This document shows positions 10,750 to 21,294 of a stretch of DNA of 64,000 nucleotides, in pieces. Source of the DNA: Populus alba (Eukaryota > Streptophyta > Magnoliopsida > Malpighiales > Salicaceae); contig NC_133302.1 in assembly GCF_005239225.2 (NCBI RefSeq), positions 6,386,001-6,450,000 of the forward strand. Reading direction: 5' to 3'. A program made the position numbers and the translations under genes. Under the pieces are notes generated by a model. It saw only the letters and a list, made by a program, of their open reading frames with translations, ran no database searches and was not told where the DNA came from. The first letter of the stretch is position 1. Each line of letters opens with the position of its first letter.

Positions 10750-11520
10750 TAACTATTACTATGCATAACAATCAACTTATGTAACAAATAGCAATTACCA
10801 ACCAAACCTTCCAGCTATAAATCTTCTTTAATTACCTCTTTCAATGTTTATATATTTACCCTCTATTTTAAACAAGGTAATAGTGGATTGCAGAATTTCT
10901 TTTCAACTAATAACACACCTTAAAAGAATTAAAGCATAACTTGTTGGTGACCTCTTGTCCAATTCACAACGTAATTTGAATTTATAAAATTCTCAACATT
11001 ACTTCTAGTGCTATAATCGTTGTCATCTACCAAAACAACTTATGTAATACATCAAAGATAACAAAAGTATCAATTCAATGGCCTAATAATGAAGTTTACC
11101 AAGATTTTTCACAAGCATATTGGCCATATTAATTTTATGTGAAATGTCCAGATAAGTGCAGATTATATCTTCATATATAATGCTTCCAATTATATTAGCA
11201 TATGAAACACCTGACATGTGCTTCTTCTCCATCTCAATTTTTGGTGGTAAAGTTAAAGATAACCTAAAATGGAATGCAAGAACAATATTCTTTAACTTGC
11301 GGTCTTGAATATCAAATATTTAAGTATCTTCTCAAGATATTTTCTTTGTAACGAATATATAACTTGCTAAAACTTCCATCTCTATGTAACTTCACATCCA
11401 AAATCTTCTTGGTTGCGTCTAAATCTTTCATTTCAAAATTATCACTCAATTGATTTTTAAAATCGTTGATCAAAACACATGTTCTTGGAGATAATCAATA
11501 TATCATCAATATATATACAT
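10750..11520 (-). pseudogene. Eroded Copia (Ty1) pol: end of reverse transcriptase and start of RNase H
   Basis: On the minus strand, in several frames broken by stops, phrases typical of Copia pol appear in the right order: a YIDDILI-like catalytic motif (about 11500-11515), a FEMKDL/LHRDGSF-like stretch, then MSGVSYAN and a G-S-I-x-Y match to the conserved segment upstream of RNase H, and finally SWK...LQST(I/V)(T/A)L (about 10880-10920). Stops and frameshifts are many, so it is an old, dead copy. LTRs were not found. Confidence 0.7.
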
Positions 11521-12405
11521 AATATATATATCATCAATAAATACACAAATGAACCATTAAAAGCTTTCTAAAATATATACAACTATTATAAATTATGAAA
11601 CATACATAATAAATACATATTATTAATAAAATTCAATGTTAATTAAACACCATTTTTTCTAACAAAAGGATATATACATAATATATATATTCAATTTCTA
11701 GTGACCATTTATAAATCATAGATTATGGCAGCACAAGTTCAGTTAAATGAACGGGATAAGTGAAGTAGACAAGCATCCACAAATGAATAAAAACTCAAGC
11801 CGACAACCTGCACCATTTCACATTGCAGTATTCTTCAATCATTGTAAGAGTTACTAAGTGGCCATTTCACATTGCATTATTCTTCCATTATTGAATCTCG
11901 ATTTTTTTAAAAAAATAATCCTAATTCTTAAATTTAATTTAATGTTTGGTTGAGGGAACTCTAATGGGTAATATAAAAACCATACGTAAATAGAAAATTC
12001 GTACTTAAATAGAATAAGACTTAATTTAATTCTTATACTTTTTAATATAGATCTCTTTATTTAATAAATTTTATTCAATTCTAAAAAACATAATTTACTC
12101 TAATTCCTTCTTTTATTTTTTAATTGTTTCTTATTATTAAATTATATAAATAATTTATTGTTTATTTGAGCAATTGATGTTTCTATATACATTTGATGAA
12201 AATTAAACTTTTAATACAATTATATTTTTATAAAGTATTTTTAAAAATTGAAATATTTATATGTGTGTGATAAAAAAATATTAAAAAAATAATAAATTAA
12301 ATTAAAATAAAATATATTGTTTATAATCAAGCCCAATCACTACTAGGATTGGAATCAAGCCTAGAACCTCGGCTGAAATATTAGTTTTTGGCTTTATTTT
12401 CTTAA
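11521..12405. other. AT-rich intergenic DNA
   Basis: No gene recognised. It probably includes the decayed remainder of the adjacent Copia element. Confidence 0.4.
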
Positions 12406-12436
12406 AAGAAGAAGAAGAAGAAGAAGAAGAAGAAGA
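12406..12436. repeat. (AAG)n microsatellite
   Basis: About ten AAG units. Confidence 0.95.
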
Positions 12437-12449
12437 CTTAAGATTATTT

Positions 12450-12640
12450 TATTGGCACTATCTTTTAAAAACGTTTTTGAAAAAAATTAAAATTTTTTAT
12501 TTTAAATTAATATGTTTTTGATGTTTTTAAATCATTTTAATGTACTAATTTCAAAAATGATTTTTAAAAAATAAAAAAATATTATTGATATACTTTTCGT
12601 ATTTTAAAAAGTAACCGCAATCACACTCCCAAACACAAAT
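12450..12640 (-). mobile_element. AT-rich MITE-like element, copy e
   Basis: Ends with gtaaccgcaatcacactccc followed by aaacac, the same terminus as the copy at 2150-2322, and has the same AT-rich body. Confidence 0.5.
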
Positions 12641-13012
12641 ATAAACATAAATTTAACATTTAAAAATCACTTTTAAACAACTTATCAATACATAAATTCA
12701 TTTTTAAACTTTTTAGATCTAGAATTTCAAATCTATATCTCTCAAATCCGACTATACAATTATTGGAATAAAGTTTTCAAAGATAAATTTTAGTTTTCAT
12801 TATTTTATTTAAGAGTTTGAATTTCAAAATAGTAGATTGATTTTTTTTGTCCCATGTAAAAAAAATGGGCTTTTAAATTAAACTTCTAGGCTATTTCGTC
12901 CAACATGCATCAAGGCTTCCTTCCATCTTTAAGCCCATTCTTGTGAAGGGCAGTAATGAAAATAGTCAAACTATAAAGGGGTAAAATTGAACAAATAAAA
13001 AAGTTCCTTGTA

Positions 13013-13047
13013 AAACCCTAAACCCACAACACCTCCGCCTATATAAA
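13013..13047 (+). promoter_or_regulatory. Cyclophilin promoter: telo-box and TATA box
   Basis: The telomere-like motif aaaccctaaaccc (13013-13025) lies just upstream of a TATATAAA box (13040-13047). Telo-boxes are common in promoters of plant housekeeping and translation-related genes, which suits a cyclophilin. Confidence 0.65.
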
Positions 13048-13843
13048 CCACAGCTAAAATCCTTCTCCTCCATCTCTTCACCAAGCCCCTGCAACTCCAA
13101 TCTCACGTGTCAAGGTGCGCGCTTTCTCTACACTACTTTCAACCTCTCTCTTTCTTGTCTCACAGTTTGCACTGCATTTTCATTCTCTTTTGTATTAATT
13201 TTGAACTAATTGATGTAAATCTCTGCGTGTTTTGAGTGTTGAAAGAGCACATATCGAAGGCTTGCAGGTGGTTTATTTCAAAAAATCTGTGAGCTCAAAG
13301 CTTGTGCAATATAATAAATCACCCATTAAAAAAAACCCTTTTGACAATATACTTGTTTGCTTGAGGATTTTTTGTGGGGTGATGCACATTTTTTTTATTC
13401 ATTTGCTATTATTTTTTTGAAAGTTATGTTTTTGTATGGATTTGGGTCATCTTTTTTATAAGAAATGAATGTTTCTGGATCTGGGTTTTTGCCTGTCTTT
13501 ATGTTTGTTGGCTTTATCTCTTTGGAATTTTTTTTTTTTGGGTTCTGTAAAGCCAATTTGCAGAGCAAGGGTGTCGAAAATGGCACAACTTGCATTGAAG
13601 GTTGGCGATACTAATAGCAATTCTCCGTGCCTATCAAATCTTGATTTCATTTTGATTATGGCCTCGAACAAGTTGCTATATTGGTTATTCTTTTCTTTGT
13701 TCTTTTTTATTCTGTTTTGATGTTATAGTTGGTGTGGGAATCTAGTGTATGAAAATAGGCATTTAGGTATTGTTGCTAGTTTAGGCACTGAAATTCCTTT
13801 GTTCTTTTGATGTTTTAATAGGGTTTGAATTGTGTGATTGAAG

Positions 13844-14369
13844 ATGTCGAATCCGAAGGTTTTCTTTGACATTCTAATTGGCAAGATGAAAGCAGGGAGG
13901 ATTGTGATGGAACTATTTGCTGATGCTACTCCGAAAACTGCTGAAAATTTCCGTGCTCTATTGCACCGGGGAGAAAGGGATTGGAAATGCCGGGAAACCA
14001 TTACACTACAAGGGTTCGACTTTCCATCGCATAATCCCAAACTTCATGTGTCAAGGTGGGGATTTTACTAGGGGTAATGGAACTGGAGGAGAATCAATCT
14101 ATGGAGCAAAGTTTGCAGATGAGAACTTTAAGCTGAAGCATACAGGGCCTGGTGTTTTATCAATGGCAAATTCTGGACCGAACACTAATGGTTCCCAATT
14201 CTTCATTTGCACTGAGAAGACCTCATGGCTTGATGGGAAACATGTTGTTTTTGGGAAAGTTGTAGATGGCTATGGCGTTGTTCAGGAAATGGAGAAGGTA
14301 GGGTCCAATAGTGGGACGACAAAAGAAACTGTTATTGTTGAAGATTGTGGTCAAATAATAGAGAACTGA
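13844..14369 (+). CDS. Cytosolic cyclophilin (peptidyl-prolyl cis-trans isomerase), one-base frameshift
   Basis: The reading starts at ATG 13844 ([10 protein letters not shown]) and is open to the end of ENFRAL. There an extra T at 13961 shifts the frame; the family sequence ([18 protein letters not shown]) resumes from 13962 and runs to TGA at 14367-14369. Apart from that base the protein would be about 174 residues, the normal length for single-domain plant cyclophilins. Active-site features are present: [15 protein letters not shown], the GTGG loop, [14 protein letters not shown] and W in [11 protein letters not shown]. The plant-type insertion GNAGKPL is also there. The coding region is intronless, as in ROC1/CYP18-type genes; a 5' UTR intron from about 13113 to 13820 is plausible. 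Intact promoter motifs and a clean frame elsewhere favour a sequencing error or a very recent mutation over an old pseudogene. Confidence 0.88.
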
Positions 14370-15624
14370 AGTGCATGATCAAGATAATGTCTTAGATGTA
14401 TTTCAGATAATTAAGTGTTGCAAGCTTTATCTTTTGCAACCATGTAGTTTTTCATTTGAACTTGTAAAGCAATGCTCATCTTGTCATTTGCAACCTTAAT
14501 CCCTGTTGTGTATATAAGAGCTCCGTTGTTGGGAAATATTAAATTCTTGCTTAAACAATTTTGACACAAACAGAAGGGATACAAAAATTTGACTTATTTG
14601 AATAAAACTTCGCAATCAAATATTAGGGATTGCAAATGCATTCAATCAACCACATTCAAATATCTTGTTATCCAAAACCTGGGATGTACGTAGAAGTAAA
14701 CTTGCAAGAAAAAACCTCACCCAATTGTTGATGGCAAAAATCACAAAGATGGCTGCCTCAAGAAGATACTGTCGTCTTTCTGCCTCTATAATTTCTTTAG
14801 CCTAGGTGTGTATATATAAATGTTCAAAGCTAGGTTACACAAGTTCATATCCTGCTAAGAAAAAAGTGTCAAGCCGAAGTTCAAATCTTATTCTATTTCT
14901 TGGATGAGAGGCAATGTATTGTAACTCTATTTACTTAATTAAATCAACCAATCAATTCAAGCCACCTCATTATTCAATTCAAACCATAAATTCCACCAGT
15001 GTCTGGATACCATGGTTTGGAGCTTGCAGGCAATGTTTGTTTTGTTGCCGATTAATGTTCTATGACCTGTTTTAGTGTTTGCAAAGTTGTTCATGGGCAA
15101 TATGCATAGAAAAGATTCTACTCAAGCTGCGTTGAACTGGATGACTGTTTTGAAGAGATTTTAGGTTCATTTTTCTCTTTAAGTTTAGCTAGAGAAGTTT
15201 GTAAGCCCCAAAACACCATATAATAAGATCAAACAAGTCTAATTATATTTAGGTAAGTTTAGAGCTATTCATAGGTTCATCATTTACTTGAACAATCCAA
15301 ATATTCATTACAAGCTTCTTCTTGTAGATTACTAATGGCGACAATCTGCTAATTGTTGCACAAAATGGAAGCTCGGAGGCTTTAATTTTATTTCTTACTA
15401 CCTTTTTCTTGGTTTCTTGGTGAAGCAGAGAATCTACATGTCGAACTTTTATGAATGCTACTGCTCTTGTTTCTTCCTTTTCTCTTTTCTTGGTACAATA
15501 GAGAATCCACTGGTCAACTTGAGACATAACTGCTCAATCCTACCCCTCTATCACAATTCAAGAGAGCTTTCGTTCCTTATGGTATTCGTTTGATATGGGT
15601 TATTATACTCCATAGTACACTACT
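14370..15624. other. Cyclophilin 3' flank up to the assembly gap
   Basis: Contains the cyclophilin 3' UTR and intergenic DNA. No further gene is supported. The left end of Ogre element A should lie between here and the other side of the gap, but I could not find an LTR end in this stretch. Confidence 0.5.
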
Positions 15625-16124
15625 NNNNNNNNNNNNNNNNNNNNNNNNNNNNNNNNNNNNNNNNNNNNNNNNNNNNNNNNNNNNNNNNNNNNNNNNNNNN
15701 NNNNNNNNNNNNNNNNNNNNNNNNNNNNNNNNNNNNNNNNNNNNNNNNNNNNNNNNNNNNNNNNNNNNNNNNNNNNNNNNNNNNNNNNNNNNNNNNNNNN
15801 NNNNNNNNNNNNNNNNNNNNNNNNNNNNNNNNNNNNNNNNNNNNNNNNNNNNNNNNNNNNNNNNNNNNNNNNNNNNNNNNNNNNNNNNNNNNNNNNNNNN
15901 NNNNNNNNNNNNNNNNNNNNNNNNNNNNNNNNNNNNNNNNNNNNNNNNNNNNNNNNNNNNNNNNNNNNNNNNNNNNNNNNNNNNNNNNNNNNNNNNNNNN
16001 NNNNNNNNNNNNNNNNNNNNNNNNNNNNNNNNNNNNNNNNNNNNNNNNNNNNNNNNNNNNNNNNNNNNNNNNNNNNNNNNNNNNNNNNNNNNNNNNNNNN
16101 NNNNNNNNNNNNNNNNNNNNNNNN
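15625..16124. other. Assembly gap, exactly 500 N
   Basis: A round-number run of N, so its true length is unknown. The right side enters the RNase H region of Ogre element A, which runs leftward. The missing DNA should therefore hold the rest of RNase H, the integrase, the 3' untranslated region and the 3' LTR, several kilobases in total. Confidence 0.97.
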
Positions 16125-17530
16125 AAATAGCTCTTTCCTTCCTTCCGGTTTCATCATGCTGACCCAATACACATCCCATGGCTACTTCAGTTTACGGTTA
16201 GATATAATACTAGAGGTTTCCCTGATACAGGAGGCACCAGTAGAGGTGGATTTTGTAAATAATGCTTGATTTTATTGAACGCCTCCTCACACTCCTCATT
16301 CCAGGTTCCAGGGTTCTTTTTCCTTAGTAGTCGGAATATAGGCTCGCATGTTGTTGTTAGCTGAGCTATAAATCGAGCAATGTAATTCAACCTTCCTAAG
16401 AATCCTCTTACTTCTTTCTCCGTCTTAGGGGATGACATAGCTTTGAATGGCCCTTACTTTGTCTGGATCCACCTCTATACCTCTATCGCTTACCACAAAT
16501 CCCAACAGCTTGCCCGACTTAACTCCGAATGAACATTTTTGCAGGATTAAGCCTTAGTTCATACTTCCTCAACCTCTCAAATAACTTCCTTAAAAACTTC
16601 CACATGATCTTGTTCCTTTTTAGACTTGGCAATCATATCATCTACATACACCTCAATTTCTTTGTGCATCATGTCGTGGAATAGAGTCACCATTGCTCTT
16701 TGATATGTTGCACCCGCATTCTTTAACCCAAATGGCATGACCTTGTAGCAGTAGGTCCCCCAAGGTGTGACAAAAGTTGTTTTCGCCTTATCCTCGGGAG
16801 CCATTTATTTGATTGTATCCTGAAAAAACGTCCATAAAGGAATAAGTGGAACTTCGGGCAGCGTTATCCACTAAAACATCTATGTGTGGTAGAGGAAAAT
16901 CATCCTTAGGACTAGCTCTATTCAAATTCCGAAAATCTACACAAACTCTAATCTTCCCTTCCTTCTTAGGCACCACAAACAATGTTAGATACCCATTGCG
17001 GATATCTAACTACTTCTAGAAAGCCAGCATCCCATTGCTTTTCGAGTTCTGCCTTGACCTTGATCCAGACGTCCGGGTGGGCCCTCCTCAGTTTCTGCTT
17101 GACTGGCTTATACCCTTCTTCCAACGGTATCTTGTGTTCTACAATACTTGTATCCAAACCGGGGCATATCTTCATATGACCAAGCAAAGACATCCGAATA
17201 TTCTTGTAATAGGGTGATCAGTTTTATCCTTTGTTCAGAAGTAATTAAGGTACCTATTTTCAACTCTTTCCTGAGCTGACCATTGCCCACATTGATAGTT
17301 TCGAGTTCCTCGGTGGCAGGCTTCCAAGTCTGTTCCTGTTGTTCTACTAGCCTGGTGAATTCACTGATATTGCTTTCATCCCACTCTTCTTCTTCCATAG
17401 ATATTACATGCTCGTTCAAGTTTGGCCATTTATTCTTGATGCTAGATGTATGTGATGTTGTAGGAGATCCGCTTTTCAGGATTCCTGAAAGCGGGAAGTG
17501 CTTGGTGTAAATGCATATATAAATAATCAA
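16125..17530 (-). pseudogene. Ogre A pol: reverse transcriptase and start of RNase H, frameshifted
   Basis: RT motifs occur in order on the minus strand but in changing frames: VCVDFRNLNRASPKDDFPLP (about 16945-16885), SFMDVFSGYNQI (about 16830), TYCYKVMPFGLKNAGATYQR (about 16760-16700), catalytic YVDDMIAKSK (about 16650), and the thumb/connection GFLGRLNYIARFI (about 16400). RNase H begins with MGCVLGQHDETG (16179) just before the gap. Frame changes occur near 17160, 16980, 16800, between 16577 and 16438, and near 16190. The domains are clearly Ty3-type. The disruptions cluster next to the gap, so some may be assembly errors. Confidence 0.85.
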
Positions 17531-18268
17531 TTTTTGAAAAAGTGCATGATCTCACATTTATTCAAAGGGAAAAGGTGGGCTCCATGACAAAACATAGAAT
17601 CTAGCTGACATCATGAGCCTCGATTGTCAACTAGAGAAAAAAAAGCAAAGCATAAGCAAATGACAAAACATTCTAAGGCAAAACAAAGTTGGTTTACATT
17701 TTGAAAACCATTGGAGCTTCTTGGGTCACCCAATTCTGGAACTTTTCGCCTTGAGCCAACTTGCGCACACAGGTCTTAGCGGAGACTTCTTCTAGTGTAT
17801 GGATAGTCAGTTGTGGCAGCACTTCATTTCTTTTCCTGCTATTTCTTTCGCATCACCTTTTTCTTTCTCCTTTCCCTCCAAGGTGTTTATGCTCATATTT
17901 GCCAGCTCTAGACCCAGGCTTTTTCAGCTCCCTTATCATGTTGCACTATGTATGCAGCTCTTGGGAATGATACGCTAAGGGGAGGGATTTCCAGCTGTTC
18001 TTCTTCAAGATCTCTTCCTTTAATTCTAGCCATTCCTTCTTGTCCTTCTCCGATCAGCAGCCCAACGATAAATCCTCTTGGTTAGGTTGATATCCTAGCC
18101 CAAATCTTTGATCAGCCTTTCTCTTTCCTTGTCGGATTAGCCCCTTCTGGTATTCCGCAAGCGAGGTTATATCGAAGTGGACCCCACGGTTCAAGAAACA
18201 TAGACTTGCCATCCTTGCCGCTTCTGAGATCCTTGGTCTTCTTAACACGGTGTTCTCTGGTACCCCAG
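17531..18268 (-). other. Interval between gag-protease and RT of Ogre A (putative intron region)
   Basis: Broken frames here continue for a short way past the protease ORF (RRPRISEAARMASLCFL..., 18248-18054) and then lose coherence. In Ogre elements the protease and RT are separated by an intron, so this may be intronic plus frame-damaged coding sequence. No splice sites could be assigned with confidence. Confidence 0.5.
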
Positions 18269-20989
18269 TCAGCGTTTCACGATCTCAAAAGCATGGATAT
18301 TGTTATCCTTGTAATCCTCCGCTTCGATGAAAGGCACAACCACATTCTTTGTCATGGCTATTGCCTCCCCAGCCCTGACGGTTACTAACATCCCATTCAT
18401 GATGTACTTCAAACATTGGTGTAATGATGAAGCTACTGCCCCCGCTGCGTGGATCCAAGGTCTTCCCAACAACATACTATAGGAAGGGTGAATATCCATA
18501 ACCTGAAGTGTCACTAGGAACATTTGCGGTCCCACATATAGCTCCACTTCTAAAGTCCCAAGTATTGGCCTAGGTGAGCCATCATATGCTCTGGCCATCA
18601 TAGTACTTGGCTTCATATGAGATTCATCAATCGGCATTTCCTCCAGAATGTGCTTTGGCAATACGTTCAAGGCCGAGCCATTATCGACAAGCACCTTCCC
18701 TACGAGGCAGTCTTTGCACCTAACCGTGATGTATAAAGGCTTGTTGTGTCCGGTACCTTCAGCATCAAGCTCATCAGCCGTGAAGTAGAGGTAATTAGTT
18801 GCATGGATCCTCCCCACTAAATGCTCCATAGTTTTATGCTCAATGTCCTGGGGTACATATGCCTCATTTAATACCTTTTGCAAGGCATTTCGATGCGGCT
18901 CAGAGCTGAGTATCAAGGACATAAGGGAGATCCGAGCTGGAGTCTTTTTTAGTTGATCCACTATGCAATATTCGCTATGCTTGATCAACTTCAAAAATTC
19001 ATTTGATTCCTCTTCCGTTACTGGCTTATTAACTTCTGGTGCTTTGTCCGGATCTACCACTTCTTTACCCTTTTCCTTCCTCCACTCTTCAGGCGTAAAG
19101 CAACGACCACTTCTGGTCAAACCACTTATCTCCGTCTGGAACAAAGGAAGAGGAGCTCGAACGTTGGAGGCATACCCATAATTGTACGGCATGGCATTGT
19201 GATTCTCTTTTGTGCAGGACGGTTTAACCAAGATCAGCCTTGGGGGCCCATTAGCAGTCTGTTGAACCCTGCAAACTCCTGCCATCTGATCTTGACCTTC
19301 CGTCATACTTACTTCACACCTGCTCTCCATTGGTTCAATCCTCAATTGTCCCATCCTCAACATTTTAGCAATCTTTTCGCAAAACTCGGTGCAATCCTCA
19401 ATGTGATGTCCTTCTCTTCCATGGAACTCACAGTAGTCACCTCTCTCCAATTGGCTTACCACCTTCACCGCTAGAAATCCTGATTGTACTAACATGTCGT
19501 ACAACCTTTTCATCGGCACCTTCAACACCTTGCATTGATTTCCCACTTCGATCATGCCTATTCCGCCACTGTTTGGAACATGTTTAGGCAATGGGTTTGA
19601 ATTAACATTGGGCTTGTCTTCGAAGGATACCCATCCTAACTTAATAAGCTCCAATAACCTCTTCTTGAATGCATAGCAGGTTTCAATCCCATGCCCAGGA
19701 TTACCCCCGTGGTACTCGCAAGTCAAATCGGGCTTGTACCAAATTGGGAATGGTGGTTGTAGCGGTAGTTTAGGGATAGGAGCTACTTGCCCAATGCTTA
19801 AAAGTTTGGCATACATGTCCTTCAAAGGCATGGGTAATGGTGGCAATTGTTCTGAGGTGTATCCTGAGTGGGGTCTTTGGTAGTGATTTTGATAGTTTGG
19901 TTGGTTAGGTGAAAAAGATTGGTTAAAGTTTATGCGTGGGGATTGAGAGGTAGGTGCTTGTGGGCTGTGGAAATTTACTTTCTTGCCTTTATACCCGCCT
20001 TCCAAATTGTTAACGTCCCCTTCTCTTTTCCTTCCCATAAAACCTTTCTTCTCTAAAGGCTCCGCTATGCGCCCTGCTTTAATTCCTTGCTCGATTCTTT
20101 CCGCCACACGTACAACATCATAGAAATGTTGAGATGAGCTACCCATTAAATGCTCATAGTAAGGTGCCTTGAATGTATTGGCGAACAAAGTCACCATCTC
20201 CGTTTCTATCAAAGGGGGTTGCACGTGCGTGGCCTCGTCCCTCCATCTTTGTGCATAAGCCCTCACTGACTCTTGGCTTCTCTTTTCCATCGACATGAGG
20301 CTCGTTCGATCTGGAGCAATTTCCAAATTGAACTTGTATTGCTTTAGGAAAGCCTCCACTAAGTCCTTCCATTTCTTAATCTTGACATTATCCAGCCTCA
20401 TGTACCAACTTAGCGCAGATCCCGATAGACTGTCTTGGAAAAAGTAGATCATTAACTTATCGTCATGAATTACTTCAGCCATCTTGTTGCAATAAGATCG
20501 AAGGTGAGTGTTTGGGCATTCCAACCCAGTATACCTTATAAACTCTGGTATCCTAAAATCTTTTGGTACCGTGAGGTTAGGTACCAAGCATATTTCCGAC
20601 GTTCGCAGGGGGTCAAACCAATCATTTCCCTCGACTGCTCTTAACCTTTCTTCTAATGCTGATATCTTGTCATCATTCACAAAACTCGTGGACCTATTAT
20701 CGGAAGGCCCCTCGGCTGTTAAATCTACAGTGATATGAGCTTGAGGGGGCTGAATGGGAATAACAGGTGTAAAGTGCTGCCCCGTTGCTGAATCTGCCCC
20801 CATATTCTGAGATACCCCCGGGACAGGGGCCGACGGTGCTCCTATAGGTGGTTGGGTAGATGTTCCCTCCCCATTCTTGGCTTTTAAAAGTTGCTCAAGC
20901 AGATTGGTCAACCGGGAAACTTCATTTTTCACGGATTCCAACTCGGTCTGGTAGTGTGACTCTAACTGAGCTCTTTCTTCGTTTTCCAT
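18269..20989 (-). CDS. Ogre A gag-protease polyprotein (906 aa), intact
   Basis: A long open frame on the minus strand with ATG at 20989. Residues 1-40 form a short coiled-coil-like head and 41-110 are Pro/Ser-rich. Residues about 140-310 are the retrotransposon gag core (FLKQYKFNLEIAP, RAYAQRWRDEA). Two zinc-knuckle-like motifs of the Ogre/Tat pattern follow, CEYHGGNPGHGIETC (424-438) and CEFHGREGHHIEDC (520-533). The aspartic protease lies at about 745-880, with the catalytic loop VLVDNGSALNVLP (Asp769, Gly771) and the LLGRPWIHAAGA segment (about 841-852). The protein would build the particle and process the polyproteins. Its integrity over 2.7 kb contrasts with the damaged pol downstream. 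Confidence 0.9.
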   Translation of the reverse strand: MENEERAQLESHYQTELESVKNEVSRLTNLLEQLLKAKNGEGTSTQPPIGAPSAPVPGVSQNMGADSATGQHFTPVIPIQPPQAHITVDLTAEGPSDNRSTSFVNDDKISALEERLRAVEGNDWFDPLRTSEICLVPNLTVPKDFRIPEFIRYTGLECPNTHLRSYCNKMAEVIHDDKLMIYFFQDSLSGSALSWYMRLDNVKIKKWKDLVEAFLKQYKFNLEIAPDRTSLMSMEKRSQESVRAYAQRWRDEATHVQPPLIETEMVTLFANTFKAPYYEHLMGSSSQHFYDVVRVAERIEQGIKAGRIAEPLEKKGFMGRKREGDVNNLEGGYKGKKVNFHSPQAPTSQSPRINFNQSFSPNQPNYQNHYQRPHSGYTSEQLPPLPMPLKDMYAKLLSIGQVAPIPKLPLQPPFPIWYKPDLTCEYHGGNPGHGIETCYAFKKRLLELIKLGWVSFEDKPNVNSNPLPKHVPNSGGIGMIEVGNQCKVLKVPMKRLYDMLVQSGFLAVKVVSQLERGDYCEFHGREGHHIEDCTEFCEKIAKMLRMGQLRIEPMESRCEVSMTEGQDQMAGVCRVQQTANGPPRLILVKPSCTKENHNAMPYNYGYASNVRAPLPLFQTEISGLTRSGRCFTPEEWRKEKGKEVVDPDKAPEVNKPVTEEESNEFLKLIKHSEYCIVDQLKKTPARISLMSLILSSEPHRNALQKVLNEAYVPQDIEHKTMEHLVGRIHATNYLYFTADELDAEGTGHNKPLYITVRCKDCLVGKVLVDNGSALNVLPKHILEEMPIDESHMKPSTMMARAYDGSPRPILGTLEVELYVGPQMFLVTLQVMDIHPSYSMLLGRPWIHAAGAVASSLHQCLKYIMNGMLVTVRAGEAIAMTKNVVVPFIEAEDYKDNNIHAFEIVKR

Positions 20990-21294
20990 TCTTGATCTGG
21001 ACCGGGTTTGGTGGACTCTGGATGTGGGACCTATGTTTCACGATCTGGAGATGCATGCATAGATGTATGAGAAAATGTATGATTGTGATGGATGCATGCA
21101 TGTTTTATTGTGAACGAAAAATAACCATCCCATTATAAGCATTCTCTTGTCACATTGCTTTGATAGAAGTTCTGCCTTTCGAGTCGTTTTGCTAGAATCA
21201 TGTTCACCAAGAGACAGATTTTGCATAAGAAGATGGGTCAACACCCTTTTCATTAATGCTTGGATAAAAATACATTTAAAAAAAATACAACATG

